Below, one piece after another: positions 23,486-33,450 of a DNA stretch of 64,000 nucleotides (positions are counted from its first letter, which is position 1; each line of letters begins with the position of its first letter). The notes under the pieces were generated by a model. It worked only from the letters and a program-made list of their open reading frames with translations, was not told the origin of the DNA and searched no databases. Origin of the DNA: Rhododendron vialii (taxonomy: Eukaryota > Streptophyta > Magnoliopsida > Ericales > Ericaceae); the NCBI RefSeq assembly GCF_030253575.1, contig NC_080562.1, forward strand, positions 32,629,852 through 32,693,851, in the 5' to 3' direction. The translations under genes and the position numbers were made by a program.

Positions 23486-26410
23486 TATTCCGTAATTTGT
23501 GCATGTGTCATTAATGAAATTTAGTACAAAGGAGGAGTGAAGGAAGGTACAAGAGGCTCAAATGTCACTTTCATTTAGCCGTTGTATATTTTAAATATAT
23601 TCCCGTTGTATTTCAAATCCGGGTACAAAATTAGTGGGTTCCATTCCTTTAAAAAACTACTCTATCTCTTCAAGTTAACCAACATAGATATAGCTCATTA
23701 AAAATGCATTCTTCTTTGCTAGCTAACTAAGTTTTTAACACGTGAAATAGGGTCTCATACGTGGTTAGATGTACACTCTAAGAAACAAATTTTAATTCTC
23801 CCACTAGAGATGCTCTTGGGCTTTGAACAGGGCTGGACTGGACCGTCCAATCCCTTAATGGAACTGGAGGTGATCCTCATCCCCTTTGATGATTGAAGCA
23901 ACCTAATTGAAGAAGGGCAGCTCGCTTGGATGGCATGATTAGCAGCCATGTTGGAAGCTAAGTTGTGTTTAGAAGCTTTAAGGTGGTGCTTGAAATGATA
24001 AAAGAACAGCCTTTTTGATCTTTAGGTTTCTCAGCTCCTTCATTTTGGGTATCTTAGCTAGAGGAGAAAGAGAGAGGGATGTGTCATCATCATCACTTAT
24101 CTCTTCTGGAGATTTTGATATATCATGAAACAAGAATAACCTTTGTGAGTTAACGAAACAAGAATAACCTAATTTAAGAACCATAGATTTTAGGTTCTCA
24201 AAGCTCGATCAGCAGGCATACAACTTGAAAGGGGGTGGGAGGAAACCATAATTGATGTTGGATATCCTTTGGCTTCTGCCTTCATGCTTCATTCTCAAGG
24301 CTAACTAAAATTCCAGTGTGCAAGCAAATATGTGGGGGAACCGGTGTAATCCATCCAACTGAACAACAATTAGAACTGCCAATCTTTGAAAAATTCAGCG
24401 AACCATGTTGGCAACAACTTTCGGCAAACAGTATTCTTGGAGTTGTACAGAGCAGCTAAATAAAAACCATGATCCACAGACAGCCCAACTACAAACTTCT
24501 AAGCTTTAATGAGGTTTAATTCTAGTTCCAGTGACCTAAACTTCAAGCTTCTTTAAGTGCACCCGTATCTGTAAGTCACTAGATGCCCAACTTCGGAGCA
24601 CATCCACATCATGCCAAGTTCCAGTTCTTCTGTGCTTTCAGGAACTGAAGGCTTAGGTGAGGTCCCGGGGAGCATGCTTCCTCAGGATATTGTTCATCAC
24701 TTGATAGATTTCTGTAAAACATAGAACAATCGAACTTGATCACATGAACTGAAATGTTTGAGAAAATCCCTTTTTTCTGAAAAAGGAATAGACCTCAAGC
24801 GATGTCATGACTTTTGACTGCTTGAGGTTGAAAAAACATCAAAAGGAGCTTGCACAAAGTACAATCCAACCAAAGTAACGTAATCGATTTGGAAGTTGAA
24901 AGTTTTTCCTACAAGTATACTGATTCAATACCTTTTTATGTTCGAATTTGCAGACTCATTGGTGTTTGGATCTTCTTCCCGCACATTAAATGAAGCTATC
25001 TGCAAGATAGTACCAAGCAATAGAAGTTTTTTAAGGCAAAAAGATGGACAGTAATCTTAAGACAGATAATAAGTCCACAAAAAGTACAAAACAAGTACTG
25101 GAAAGCCACGAAAAAAAGGAGATTAGAGGCAAACTGCTTAATTGTTCCTCGATTGGATTTCCTTTCCATAGCTAAAACTGACTAAAAGGAATGCAAATCT
25201 TTGCTGAGTACTATGATCAAAGCTCGTATCAGTGCCCCATTTTGGTTAGCTTCGAAACTTAAAGTCTAGCATACATTTTGGTTAACTTCAAAAGTCTAAA
25301 ACCGCAATGTCCTGATAAGAGTTGTTAAAACTTTTATGCAAGTTTGCTGAATAAGAGTAGACATAACTAAACGTTTCGGCTTCCATTGGTTCATTTTGGT
25401 ACGCTTTAACTTCCAACTTCCATCCTTTTTCTAGTAAAAACATTACTGATTTCCTGGCAAATATTCTAGTCTCGGATGGTTCTAGGAAAGTGGGTAAAAC
25501 TTTTGATACAATTCAGTTGAATAATCCCAAATTTTTTCTCCAATATCCTCATGTTGCCGTCATATCTTCAGTTTCTATCTGCACAATCTGGTTACCTACC
25601 AACAATTTTGGCCTGCTATGCAAAACATTAATCTCTTACAAGAAAAATCACAAGATTTGGTACATAAAAGGAACAAAATAATTTTTTTGACAAGGAAAAC
25701 ACAAGATTTGGTGGGCATGCCTACTACACCCTCTCGGTGAGGATTTTCTTTTCATAGAGGGGAGGGGGGAGGATTATTTTGCACTCACTTTTGACTGTTC
25801 TACATGTTCTATTGCATTCTCAATGAATTGTTGGTACACTCCAGCTTCAAAGAGAGAGAGAGAGTCAATGACTCAATATTCTCCACATTTGGATTGTAAT
25901 ATCTGTCATAAGAAAAACAAGAATACAGACAGTAGATTAAAGCCCATCTACCACTATATTGTCAGGAATTCAGAACTTCACAGGCATTATCACTTTGCAC
26001 ATACAAGTTTGTAACAGGTTAAAAGGAAATAAATACCCAGGACAACAATTACCTCATCTTTTCCTCTGTCTCCCGTTGCTGCCTATTGAGCTTGTAAAGT
26101 GTAGTCTCCAAAGCCTAGTTGAAGTAATCATAGATGAAATAGGTGGTAAGTAATGAGTTTATAACTTCGAAGGCTGCCTTGGGTTTTGTTTTCTCCGTCG
26201 GGGGAGAAGTAACAGCGTTTTCAAAGCCTGGACCTAACTGAATCAGATAATGGAATGGTTTCAACCACAAGGTAAAACTTCTCATGAGGTTTGGCAGTGC
26301 CACTTTTGAGAAAGTTCGACCTGGTTTTACGATATCTATTCATGAAACTTGTCTCCAATTCCTGATTTTTGTTTTATCAAATAAATAATGTCTTTTATCA
26401 TCATAGTTTT

Positions 26411-26544
26411 AAGGGAAAATGACGGCCCAGGATGTGTTTTGATAATTAATACCCGCCAAGGACATACTGAGAACATTTGTTAATGCTAAAAATGTCCTTG
26501 GTAGGTATTAATTATCAAAACATGTCATTGGCTGTCATTTCCCT
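26411..26544. mobile_element. Small MITE present only in duplication copy A
   Basis: 134 bp with inverted ends AGGGAAAATGACGGCC and GGCTGTCATTTCCCT. The whole element folds back (GTGTTTTGATAATTAATACC pairs with GGTATTAATTATCAAAACA). The equivalent site in copy B (near 37105) reads straight through, so it inserted after the duplication. Confidence 0.7.
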
Positions 26545-26781
26545 AGTTTTTTAACCCCATTGTGCGATACAGGAAGTCTGGTCCAGTACAGCAAACGTGC
26601 TAAAAAAAGGCTTTCTAAACAAACAGATCTTATCTTACCTCTATTCTGTCCTTGTCATCCAATCAAGAGCAAGAGAATCGTTGATAGGAGGAAAAAGCAA
26701 AATTTTCATCAGCAGAAAGATAGAGAGTTATGTAAAAACAAGTTTTTGTGCCCATTCATTTCCCCGCTTATTCATTGATGT

Positions 26782-26784
<3 letters not shown>

Positions 26785-26864
<80 letters not shown>
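26785..26864. repeat. (GA)n microsatellite at the exon 4 donor, copy A
   Basis: About 40 GA repeats directly abutting the 3' edge of MADS exon 4 (26864-26926). Long SLSLSL or REREREfR-type frames across it are artefacts. Confidence 0.9.
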
Positions 26865-26868
<4 letters not shown>

Positions 26869-27201
26869 CATCTTTTCCGGCATTTCTCCTTCCTGATTCA
26901 ACTGCTTGAGCCTTCCGGACAAATACTGCAATTAGAAAATTGATATCTGGTTACCTAAATACACCTGCATGAACCTCATGCACATACTCCAAGGGAAAGA
27001 GAGTTAAAGATTACTTCCGGTATATGCCTGCATCCTCGGAGAAGTATCAAGGTTGGGAAAAAGAAAGAATCAAATATGATTACTTAGGCGAGCACACAAC
27101 TTAAGATATATCAATATAATCAGAAAAGTAAGATGTTGTAACCAAACATACCCCCTTTCAGTTCGTCAGCCCGGCTAATAATTAGAAGAAGATATCCTCA
27201 A

Positions 27202-28750
27202 TGCTTAGCCTCGAACCTAAACGTTGACTAGGTTGAAAACCCCAAGTATAGAGCTAGGTCATTGTCAGCATAATATCCAGAAAGACCGGGATCGTACCTA
27301 GGGAGCTTCGAATATAGCTAGTTCAGATTATAAATTTCAAGGTTTGCGGCGTTTAGACGGCCAACTTTCGGTTTTGCTTTGAAAGGTGGAGATCTCTCTC
27401 TTGAAAAGACTAAAAACGGATTTGATTAACTAAAAGAAGCAAGTCTAGAGATCACCCTTCCCGTGACTTAGGCCGCTATCGATTCTTGAAGATAACTCAA
27501 GTGAGAGTCACGACCATGCGCTCTCACCTGGAAGATTTAACGTTGAATATTGTTTAAATCAAATGATATAGTTTTCCGGAATAGAGATAAACTCATTTTT
27601 AGCACATTTATTGAAACCTATGAGTGACAGAGTTTCAAGCATGTCGTGTGCCAAGGTTCATTGTCTAAATGGCATCAAAGAAGTTAACAACTCTAGTTTA
27701 GACCGAAAAAACACAAGTTTAGTATATTCTGGAACCCATTCTTTAAGCCCGAGTTTACGAGAACGAATAACAACCTAAATCATCAGGAAAGAGTCACCCC
27801 AAGCCTTAGCCAGAAGACTGCTCACACATACTTGAAAGATTAAGGATAAAGCCAAAAATGACAAACATATTTAACCGATGAAAACGAAAATAAACTTGAT
27901 ATTAAAGAAGATCCAAAGCATAGCTACAACATTAATGCTTGAGAAAAAAAATTGACCAACTAACTAAACTTACTTGAGTTCTTGAAGAAATTAAGCTAGA
28001 GCAACAATGGAGTAAAAATCCTAGAGAGAATGGAGAGATACAAAAAGCTAGATAATGTCTAAGGAGGGAGATGGTGTGCTATTTATACAATCAGCATTTC
28101 TCTCTACAAATATACCCAAAAAAATTAGACTTTTAAAGAAAATTTTTCATAAATAGAAAGCTGATAAAGAAACAAATATCTTGGTCGAAACGCATTGGTA
28201 TTGATGCAGACGCCATGGATCGATACCAAAGCAAAAAGGCATAGATACCCTCAGTAAACCACTGGTATCGATACATTTTTGCCATGGTATCGATACCAAT
28301 GCTGTTAGTGATTTTCCCAATAGACAATGGGTATCGATACCTTTTGACATAGTATTAATACCCCTAGTTCTGTCCAAAATTGGGACCAATTGGTATCGAT
28401 ATCTCATTGACATGGTATCAATACCAAATGGCTAGTGACAGATTCTAGACTTGGTCTTCCTCCCTTGGTCTTCCTCCCTTGGCCTCCAAATATCCCGGGC
28501 ACCACCCTCTGGTGCTTCATTTCTCAGTTCTTGGGACTCGGTGGCACTATGCCACATGGCCTTGGGTACTCACCCTCGAGGGTTATCCTCGGCATCAAAA
28601 CCCGCCTTATTCTCGCGGTTTACCTGAAACACTTACAAAACTACCTTACGTGCAATATCGCATAAAAATGGCAACATATATTTACAAACACAACACACTA
28701 GAGGGCTTAAGCACCAATAATATACATTATTCATTATTGGGTGCTTATCA
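27202..28750 (-). mobile_element. 3' LTR of a retrotransposon
   Basis: On the minus strand it starts TGATAAGCACCCAATAATG and ends GAGGCTAAGCA. It begins exactly where copy A departs from copy B, and CTCAA (27197-27201) would be one target duplication copy. A purine-rich stretch precedes it on the coding strand. It shares end sequences and internal words with the solo LTR at 58832-60187 (plus strand TGCTT at the start, GCTTATCA at the end, CGGCCAACT, a GTCGAATCC/GATCGTACC-like region). No 5' LTR was found, so the retroelement is truncated on its 5' side. Confidence 0.8.
28170..28430. repeat. Array of GGTATCGATACC palindromes within the LTR
   Basis: About nine perfect or degenerate copies of the 12-bp palindrome GGTATCGATACC, separated by variable spacers of roughly 10-40 bp (for example at 28253, 28285, 28330 and 28391). 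The related solo LTR has an equivalent cluster of a different palindrome, GTACCGGTAC, at 59778-59885. Confidence 0.75.
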
Positions 28751-28762
28751 CACCCCCAACTT
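28751..28762 (-). other. Polypurine tract next to the 3' LTR
   Basis: On the minus strand AAGTTGGGGGTG lies immediately before the LTR start TGATAAGC, the position and composition of a plus-strand primer. It fixes the retrotransposon's orientation as minus. 28763-29505, between the ORF stop and this tract, is non-coding retroelement sequence. Confidence 0.65.
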
Positions 28763-29505
28763 GAACTTTGCTAGTCCCTAGCAAACAAAACATAGAAACA
28801 ACGAAACTACACAATCCTTCCGACAAAACAACTTAGGCACATGCTGACACCATATCCAACTAGCAAGAGTTCAAAACCACAACTTTTATTCTAAACCACA
28901 ACTCGTAGCTGAAAACTATTTGAACAACTAAGTACTAAGCATGATCTAAGCAAGCATCCAAAACAAGTATTCGCATTCAAACGAGGCTTCGGATTTTCCA
29001 ACTAATATGTACGCAAAAGCAACCATATCCCACAAAAAGTGCTCGAAAATAGGCCTGGTGAACAAAAAATGCCTCGCCTCATATGTGGAAAGCGCCATTA
29101 ACTGGAAATTATAACTAAACAATTCAAAACTTATTTACCGAAAGTAAAGCATGCCACAAACTAAGTATGCAAACTATCAAACTACGAATCAAAACGGAAT
29201 CAACGCGCACTAAGGATCAACTAAGGACTTAATAAGCATATAATGACCATGGTTTCAAAAGAAAGTTAACAAAAAGGGTGACGGCCATATACTTGCTCGG
29301 ATAACTACCCCTTGACCGCCACCGACACAAAAGCTACCAAGTCAAAGGCACATGCCGGCCATAGCAAAAACATAATACGACTACCAATAAACAACTACTA
29401 ATTAAAGTTAGACTAGACAAACGGAAAGAAAGGGGGTGGAATGTCAACCACCCAATACCCCGACCAAGTTTGAGGATTTTCTAACTTCACTACCATGAGG
29501 CCTCC

Positions 29506-31587
29506 TCACTCATTCTCCTCCTCCTCATTCCCTTCTCCCTCCTCACTGCTATTGGCCACCTCAACTTCCGGAGGTGCCTCGTACCTCTCATCCGTAGTGC
29601 TTGCAATGTAGCACGTGTGCCAGCTCAACTCGCCTTGGAGTTTCCCAATCTCCTTCATCATCTTCTTCCTCTCCTTCCAATCCCTCTTTTGCATTTTCAA
29701 GATGGCCACATTTTGGCAAAAGATCTTCCTCAACCAACTTTCCAGCGGAGCTCTAGGTCTGGGCATCGTATACAAGGATCCTTTGGGGGGAGCGGGAACC
29801 GACGGGCCTGCCCCAGAAGCTTTGGATTGGGACTTGCTCTTCTCCAAAACAGAAAGAGTAATGTCCCCCGGGGAAGGTTGGTCCAATTTAGCATATTGTG
29901 ACCCGCGCACTCCTTGGTCTTTCAAAATTCCAGTGATCATGCACGGGAATGGCATACGGGCCGAGCCGATAGTATTGCCTTTAAAATCCACCAATTGTTC
30001 AAAAATGCACTTCGCCCAATCCATCACATAGTTGTCATGCATAAACACATACAACAACTCCGCGCTTTTCTTCGAAGGCTTACTCTCTGTCCCACGGGGA
30101 TAGAGATTGTAATGCAAAGCTTGGTTCAACACACGGTAAACATCTCTAAACTTCCCCGGTTTGTGCGGAAGACTTGCATCGTTGGGATTAGTGTAAAGGG
30201 CTTGGTTTATGTCATCTGGGTCAATCGGCTCGGGTTGAGGATAGTTGGTGACTTCCGGAGCGGGCCTGATATACTTCAAATATTTAGCTATTGTACAGGC
30301 ATCCACCTCAATAACCTTGTTGGCTACTTTCGAAGTAATTTTACCGGTGGCCAACACATTCTCAATATTCATTTTCTGATAAAATTCAATAACCCCCTTA
30401 GCATTATAACCGTCAAGAGAACGAGTCCAGAAATTCAAACCTCGTTTGGTGATTTGCTGAATGCTAGCACTGTCCTTGCCCAAACTCATCGCGTGGACTC
30501 GCCTCTCACTCTTGAAGCCCCTCGCCGCCATCTTCGCTTCCCAATTGGTTTTCAAATCAGCCGCCATTTCCTCTCTAGTCCTTCTCTTGGGTTTTTCCGG
30601 TCGACCCGGATGAAGATCCGATTGTACAAAGATCTCATCAACCTTCACGCCCTTCATCTCTCCTTTGAATCCCTCTTTCAACCCACCAACCCCTTTCCCA
30701 TTCTCTTTAGGCTGCAAAGCTACAGAATCTTCCAGCTTAACCGTCTTCCTCGCTCTCTCATTCCAACTCTTCCCATTCTCATCAACTCCATTACTACTGT
30801 CCTTTCCACCACCCCATACCTTCTTCGAAAGCTCAAAGCACTTGTGCTCATGGGGCTTCGAAAAAACCGGGTCCGCCCCCTTCTCCCCCTGCCCAGCATT
30901 GATCTCCTTCTTCTTCTTCAGCCTCCTAACCTTATCCATCAACTGACTCCTCGAAACTTCGACACTAAGCGATTTCTTAATAAACTCGTCAAACTCACCC
31001 GTGAGCAAATATGGGTCCGCCCCTTTCTTCGACTGGAAGCCAGCCATCCCCTTAAGTAATACAGTCTCATCATCCTCGCTCCACAACCGATTAACCGAGC
31101 CACCGGACTTCTTCTTCTCCTCCACCTCCTCCTCCTCCTCCTCAACCTTGGCCTTTTTCTTGGGATTCTTTTCATCAGTCTCTGTAACGGGGCGTTTGGC
31201 AGAGGGATTAGAGGTGGGTTTCTTGGGGTTTTCCATGGGCTTGGAAGCGATGGGCTTGATGGTGAAATCGGAGGCGGTGGGAGAGGGTTGGGCCGAGCGG
31301 GTTTCGGAGTCGGAGTCCGACGGCGAGTTGGGTTGTGGGGTTTTTGTGGCGGTGGTTGTTGGAGTGGGTTTTTGGACATAGGGTTTGTTGTTCTTTACCT
31401 CTTCTTCTTCTTCATCTTCGTCTTCAGACGATTCAGATTCTGCTGTTTCTTTGGGTAGTTCTTGATTATGGTTTTCTTCTTGTTCGTTGTCGGTGGGTTG
31501 GTCATCTTCTGATGTTGATGTTGATGTTGATGATGATGATGAAGCGGAAGGAGGATCTTCTTCCAGGGGAGCTCGCCTCGGAGCCAT
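29506..31587 (-). CDS. Chimeric ORF: GeBP N-terminal and DNA-binding domain fused to a retrotransposon protein
   Basis: One open frame of 693 codons from [15 protein letters not shown] (same start as copy A; the frame is also open 34 codons upstream). Residues 1 to about 316 match GeBP copy A: acidic N terminus, NPKKKAKV, and the complete DUF573 domain ([18 protein letters not shown] to [11 protein letters not shown]). The match stops near 30638. From there the frame runs without interruption into a region typical of plant retrotransposon-associated proteins (RGFKSERRVHAMSLGKDSAS, IEVDACTIAKYLKYIRP, KSAELLYVFMHDNYVMDWAK, ARMPFPCMITGILKDQGVRG) and a low-complexity acidic tail. The GeBP C-terminal helical region is lost. 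Downstream on the same strand come the polypurine tract and 3' LTR. Known: such domains occur in plant gypsy-type elements, often annotated as putative plant transposon protein. Whether the fusion is expressed is unknown. The copy-A TATA stretch is missing upstream. The alternative is a fortuitous open frame in a young rearrangement. Confidence 0.85.
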   Translation of the reverse strand: MAPRRAPLEEDPPSASSSSSTSTSTSEDDQPTDNEQEENHNQELPKETAESESSEDEDEEEEEVKNNKPYVQKPTPTTTATKTPQPNSPSDSDSETRSAQPSPTASDFTIKPIASKPMENPKKPTSNPSAKRPVTETDEKNPKKKAKVEEEEEEVEEKKKSGGSVNRLWSEDDETVLLKGMAGFQSKKGADPYLLTGEFDEFIKKSLSVEVSRSQLMDKVRRLKKKKEINAGQGEKGADPVFSKPHEHKCFELSKKVWGGGKDSSNGVDENGKSWNERARKTVKLEDSVALQPKENGKGVGGLKEGFKGEMKGVKVDEIFVQSDLHPGRPEKPKRRTREEMAADLKTNWEAKMAARGFKSERRVHAMSLGKDSASIQQITKRGLNFWTRSLDGYNAKGVIEFYQKMNIENVLATGKITSKVANKVIEVDACTIAKYLKYIRPAPEVTNYPQPEPIDPDDINQALYTNPNDASLPHKPGKFRDVYRVLNQALHYNLYPRGTESKPSKKSAELLYVFMHDNYVMDWAKCIFEQLVDFKGNTIGSARMPFPCMITGILKDQGVRGSQYAKLDQPSPGDITLSVLEKSKSQSKASGAGPSVPAPPKGSLYTMPRPRAPLESWLRKIFCQNVAILKMQKRDWKERKKMMKEIGKLQGELSWHTCYIASTTDERYEAPPEVEVANSSEEGEGNEEEENE

Positions 31588-31733
31588 CGAATAGGGGAGA
31601 GAGAGAGAGAGAGTGTGTTTTGAGGAGTGAGAGCAGTGTAGTAGGAGGGTTTCGAAGGTTTTCGAGAGATGTTGCCGCGGATGGCCCATTCGACTCGACT
31701 CACGATGTCATACCGATAGATACGTTGTGTGTT

Positions 31734-31979
31734 TAGGCGCCGTTCAGTTTTTTTCATTAAACATTCTTTTTAAAAAAAAAAAAAGTAATTTCAAACTTAA
31801 ATATAATAAAAATAAAAAATAATTTTTAAAATTTTTTTCACAGTTAAAAATATCTCAATGAAATCTATTAAATAAGATCTATATTAATAGAAAAATTATT
31901 TGTGTAAACACATAATTTTGAATTTGAAATTACCTTCCTTATCTAAAAATTCTTTTTTTATGAAACTGAAACATAGGCT
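31734..31979. mobile_element. MITE in the GeBP-B upstream flank
   Basis: Imperfect inverted ends GGCGCCGTTCAGTTTTTTTC and GCCTATGTTTCAGTTTCAT, AT-rich interior. Copy A reads GTGTGTAGCGTGCACG across the site, the empty allele. Related in ends and interior to 61152-61391 and to the split remnant at 4999-5034/6851-6905. Confidence 0.6.
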
Positions 31980-32287
31980 AGTGTGCACGTTTTCTTTTTT
32001 TTTGATCGGCTAGTGTGCACGTTGCCGTCGTTTGGATTAAACTAAGGTGTCGTTCGGTTCAGAAACGGGTCTCCTCATTGGATTTTAGGTGGAGTATAAA
32101 TTCTTTAGCAGTGTATTCTTTACATCGCCGGTATAAACATTTATGTCCTCTAAATCAATTACATTACGCCACGTTGCCATATTTTATTAATTGGGACCAC
32201 TGTTTGACACGTGTCGCAATACAATTGATTTAGATGAAATAAATGTTTACACCGGCGGTGTAAAGAATTTATTCTCTTTTAGATGGG

Positions 32288-32665
32288 TTTGGATTGAAAA
32301 GTTAAGTACTAACTTATTTTTTTACCTTTATTTAAATTTTTTTTGCTTTTGTTTATTTTGCGTCAAACTTTTGTGACTTATTGATTCGTTTTGACAAAAA
32401 AAATCGGAAAAATAAAAAATTTTGATCGAAACTCATAATTTTTTGAATAAAAACAAAAATAAGTCAATAAGTCAACCTATTTTGCTTATTCTTGTCTTTT
32501 GAAAAAAAATTATGAGTTTTGATCAAAAAAAATTTACTCTTCTAATTCTTCTCGCTAAGACGAATCAATAAGTCATAAAAATTTGACACAAAATTATCAA
32601 ATACAATTTTTTTTAAATAAAGACGAAAAAAAAAGTTACTATTTCAGTTTTAAAGCCAAATGAGC
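32288..32665. mobile_element. Fold-back MITE
   Basis: Inverted repeat centred near 32480. The left arm contains GTCAAACTTTTGTGACTTAT, TGATTCGTTTTGAC; the right arm contains the complement of GTCAAATTTTTATGACTTAT, TGATTCGTCTTAGC. Non-coding. A diverged half copy is at 38760-38860. Confidence 0.65.
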
Positions 32666-32684
32666 CCAAAGGCATGGGTGTAGT

Positions 32685-33168
32685 TAGAGGTGTTAAACAG
32701 GCCGAGCCTCCGGAATTTGCTTCATCAGGTTTGAGATTTATGAATTTGCTTTTTCCTAAGATTTTAGTTTCATAACTTTGTAGGTTCTATCAACTTTTTT
32801 GGAGTCAGTCTTCCAAGATTAGTCAAGGCGCGCGCAAGCTGGACCAGACACCTGAATTATAAAAAAATAGGTTGTGCCCTGCCGACCGGTTAACTTAATC
32901 GTGTAGTGTTATTTTTTATTCATGTCATGTTGTTTTTTAATCGTGTGTTGTGTCATACCGTGCCCATGTCAGCCCACCTCCAATCAAGTTTCGTCAAACA
33001 AAAATTTAGTGTAACAACTAACTTGATATTTGTTGTGTCGTGCCCTGTGCCCTTTTGAGCCCGTATAGCTAGAACCGTGAGATGCCTGACCCATCTAAAA
33101 CCGTGTCTGCATAGTGTCGTGCCCACATTAAAACGTGTTGTGCAAGCCCGGCTTGTTTAACACCTCTA
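32685..33168. mobile_element. hAT MITE with perfect 8-bp target duplication
   Basis: Ends TAGAGGTGTTAAACAGGCCG and CGGCTTGTTTAACACCTCTA, flanked by GGTGTAGT at 32677-32684 and GGTGTAGT at 33169-33176. 484 bp, rich in CGTGCC/GTGTTGTGTC words, non-coding. Confidence 0.9.
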
Positions 33169-33381
33169 GGTGTAGTACAATCCGAGCAATTTTCGACAAC
33201 TTGAATTGCACACTACACTCCTCTAGTACACCTCTACACTACAGTACAGACTACAGAGTCCCTGAGTCCTTTCAGAGCACACGTCAATAACTCCGAATGT
33301 TCTTTTCTTTATTGGATCAAAATATTAGTTCAAAGCCACATTGTTGAGGAGGCGAAAAGAATTGCTTCAAGAACCAACTCC

Positions 33382-33384
33382 AAA

Positions 33385-33448
<64 letters not shown>
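33382..33448. repeat. (AT)n microsatellite
   Basis: A TATATACATATAT start followed by an almost pure AT run. 33449-34515 after it contains no recognisable gene. A 75-codon frame at 33480-33707 has no known motif. Confidence 0.9.

Positions 33449-33450
<2 letters not shown>

Larger units (their letters stand above)
21497..27201. repeat. Tandem segmental duplication, copy A
   Basis: Two blocks match copy B in order and orientation: GeBP gene plus upstream flank (21497-about 22990 against 30638-about 32060) and the MIKC* gene region (about 23826-27201 against about 34516-38026). Shared flank words such as GGCCCATTCGACTC and GTGTGCACGTTG show that genomic sequence, not just a transcript, was duplicated. 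The spacer in copy A is about 0.85 kb, in copy B about 2.4 kb because of later insertions. Confidence 0.88.
24609..27201 (-). pseudogene. MIKC*-type MADS-box gene, copy A, decayed
   Basis: Exons matching copy B are present from exon 2 to the stop, but with several lesions. Exon 1 (MADS domain) is absent because an LTR sits at the very start of exon 2 (27202). Exon 2 has lost one base, giving EDIFF and a stop. The 19-bp microexon near 27025 has lost 7 bp. The donor after exon 4 reads GGCCATCTCTC with no GT. The 100-bp exon at about 25800-25900 carries an 8-bp insertion and an expanded CT tract, shifting frame after ENIES. The last two exons (IASFNVREEDPNTNESANSN; SSDEQYPEEACSPGPHLSL) are still readable. 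Non-functional with high confidence. Confidence 0.85.

Noticed and set aside
26597-26931. ORFs with long RERERE or SLSLSL runs (also at 37271-37604 and 50454-50648)
   Set aside because: Simple GA/CT microsatellite translations.
29615-31059. Long plus-strand ORFs opposite the chimeric gene, up to 381 codons
   Set aside because: Antisense shadows of the 693-codon minus-strand frame, without recognisable domains.
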